Below, one piece after another: positions 63,938 to 64,000 of a stretch of DNA of 64,000 bases; positions within the stretch are counted from its first letter, which is position 1; every line of letters begins with the position of its first letter. Source of the DNA: Oscillatoria nigro-viridis PCC 7112 (GTDB lineage Bacteria; Cyanobacteriota; Cyanobacteriia; Cyanobacteriales; Microcoleaceae); assembly GCF_000317475.1 (NCBI RefSeq), contig NC_019729.1:1006501-1070500 (forward strand), given 5' to 3'. The notes under the pieces were generated by a model. It was not told the DNA's origin and did not search any database. It was given only the letters and a program-made list of their open reading frames with translations. The position numbers and the translations under genes are program-made.

Positions 63938-64000
63938 TCATTTCAAATAAGTATGAGACACTCTTTCTGCACAATAAGCACGAATAACTTCATCAAGAGA
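63938..64000 (-). CDS. possible C-terminus of a gene running off the right edge
   Basis: Twenty codons are open from the window edge to TGA 63940-63938 on the minus strand: SLDEVIRAYCAERVSHTYLK. Too short to identify; it may be chance. Confidence 0.25.
   Translation of the reverse strand, partial: SLDEVIRAYCAERVSHTYLK

Noticed and set aside
63784-63987. 67-codon plus-strand frame at the right edge
   Set aside because: It contains a dispersed GC-rich palindrome and has no protein-like features.

Overview
The window is chromosomal DNA of a filamentous, non-marine cyanobacterium, most likely an Oscillatoriales/Microcoleus-type organism (inference). The evidence is photosynthesis genes (petB, petD, psaM, ctpA), dense HIP1 palindromes (GCGATCGC), heptamer tandem repeats, cyanobacterial iron-uptake genes of the Fut type, XisH/XisI, and a heavy load of IS elements, MITE-like palindromes and giant RTX proteins. 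No rRNA, tRNA or CRISPR array was recognised.

Layout. 0-0.6 kb: edge of a possible type III CRISPR accessory locus (5' end of a CARF-like gene and a decayed WYL-type regulator), followed by three regularly spaced DnaA-box-like sites. 0.7-4.9 kb: a CDF cation transporter, a small conserved protein, and a minus-strand operon mtnA / pilin-like protein / rhodanese. 5-9.6 kb: a decay zone in which a dead IS701-family copy truncates an RTX gene and a dead IS1-family copy splits an mscS gene, with a MITE between them. 9.9-12 kb: two tandem EamA/DMT exporters. 12.1-13.6 kb: a ruined secreted metalloprotease that has lost its zinc site and carries a mini-IS200/IS605 element. 13.8-14.2 kb: a promoter-to-terminator non-coding stretch. 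14.2-16.3 kb: a divergent cytochrome P450 and an unknown partner.

16.6-38.1 kb is dominated by secreted RTX proteins on the minus strand: a 2600-residue subtilase-like protein, a 353-residue RTX protein and a 2267-residue DUF4347/clostripain-like protein. The two giants share nearly the same C-terminal half but carry different peptidases. Between and around them lie a 194-bp tandem repeat, an AraC regulator, an IS200/IS605 element with apparently intact tnpB, and petB-petD. The RTX block separates petB from ctpA, which are often divergent neighbours in cyanobacteria.

38.8-49.2 kb: ctpA, a small membrane coiled-coil protein, psaM (31 codons), a TerC-family protein, a Uma2 remnant, a DCL/DUF3223 HNH-like protein, a frameshifted xisH with xisI, and an iron(III) ABC importer (futC, futB, futA) with Fur-box-like sites in its control regions and a pentapeptide-repeat gene inside the cluster. 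49.5-64 kb: glycogen synthase, IS1 debris, a four-PAS GGDEF-EAL protein, a coiled-coil protein, an M28 peptidase, a PF09818-type ATPase carrying an in-frame array of palindromic repeats, a dual-FHA ABC transporter, and an overlapping SRPBCC-EVE pair.

The most unusual items are the module-shuffled RTX giants, the metalloprotease whose zinc site has been cut out in frame, the mini-IS605 with an internal promoter and possible guide-RNA architecture, the palindromic repeat expansion inside the PF09818 ATPase, and the unexplained non-coding transcript candidate at 13.8-14.2 kb. All product names rest on reading motifs by eye; no database search was run.
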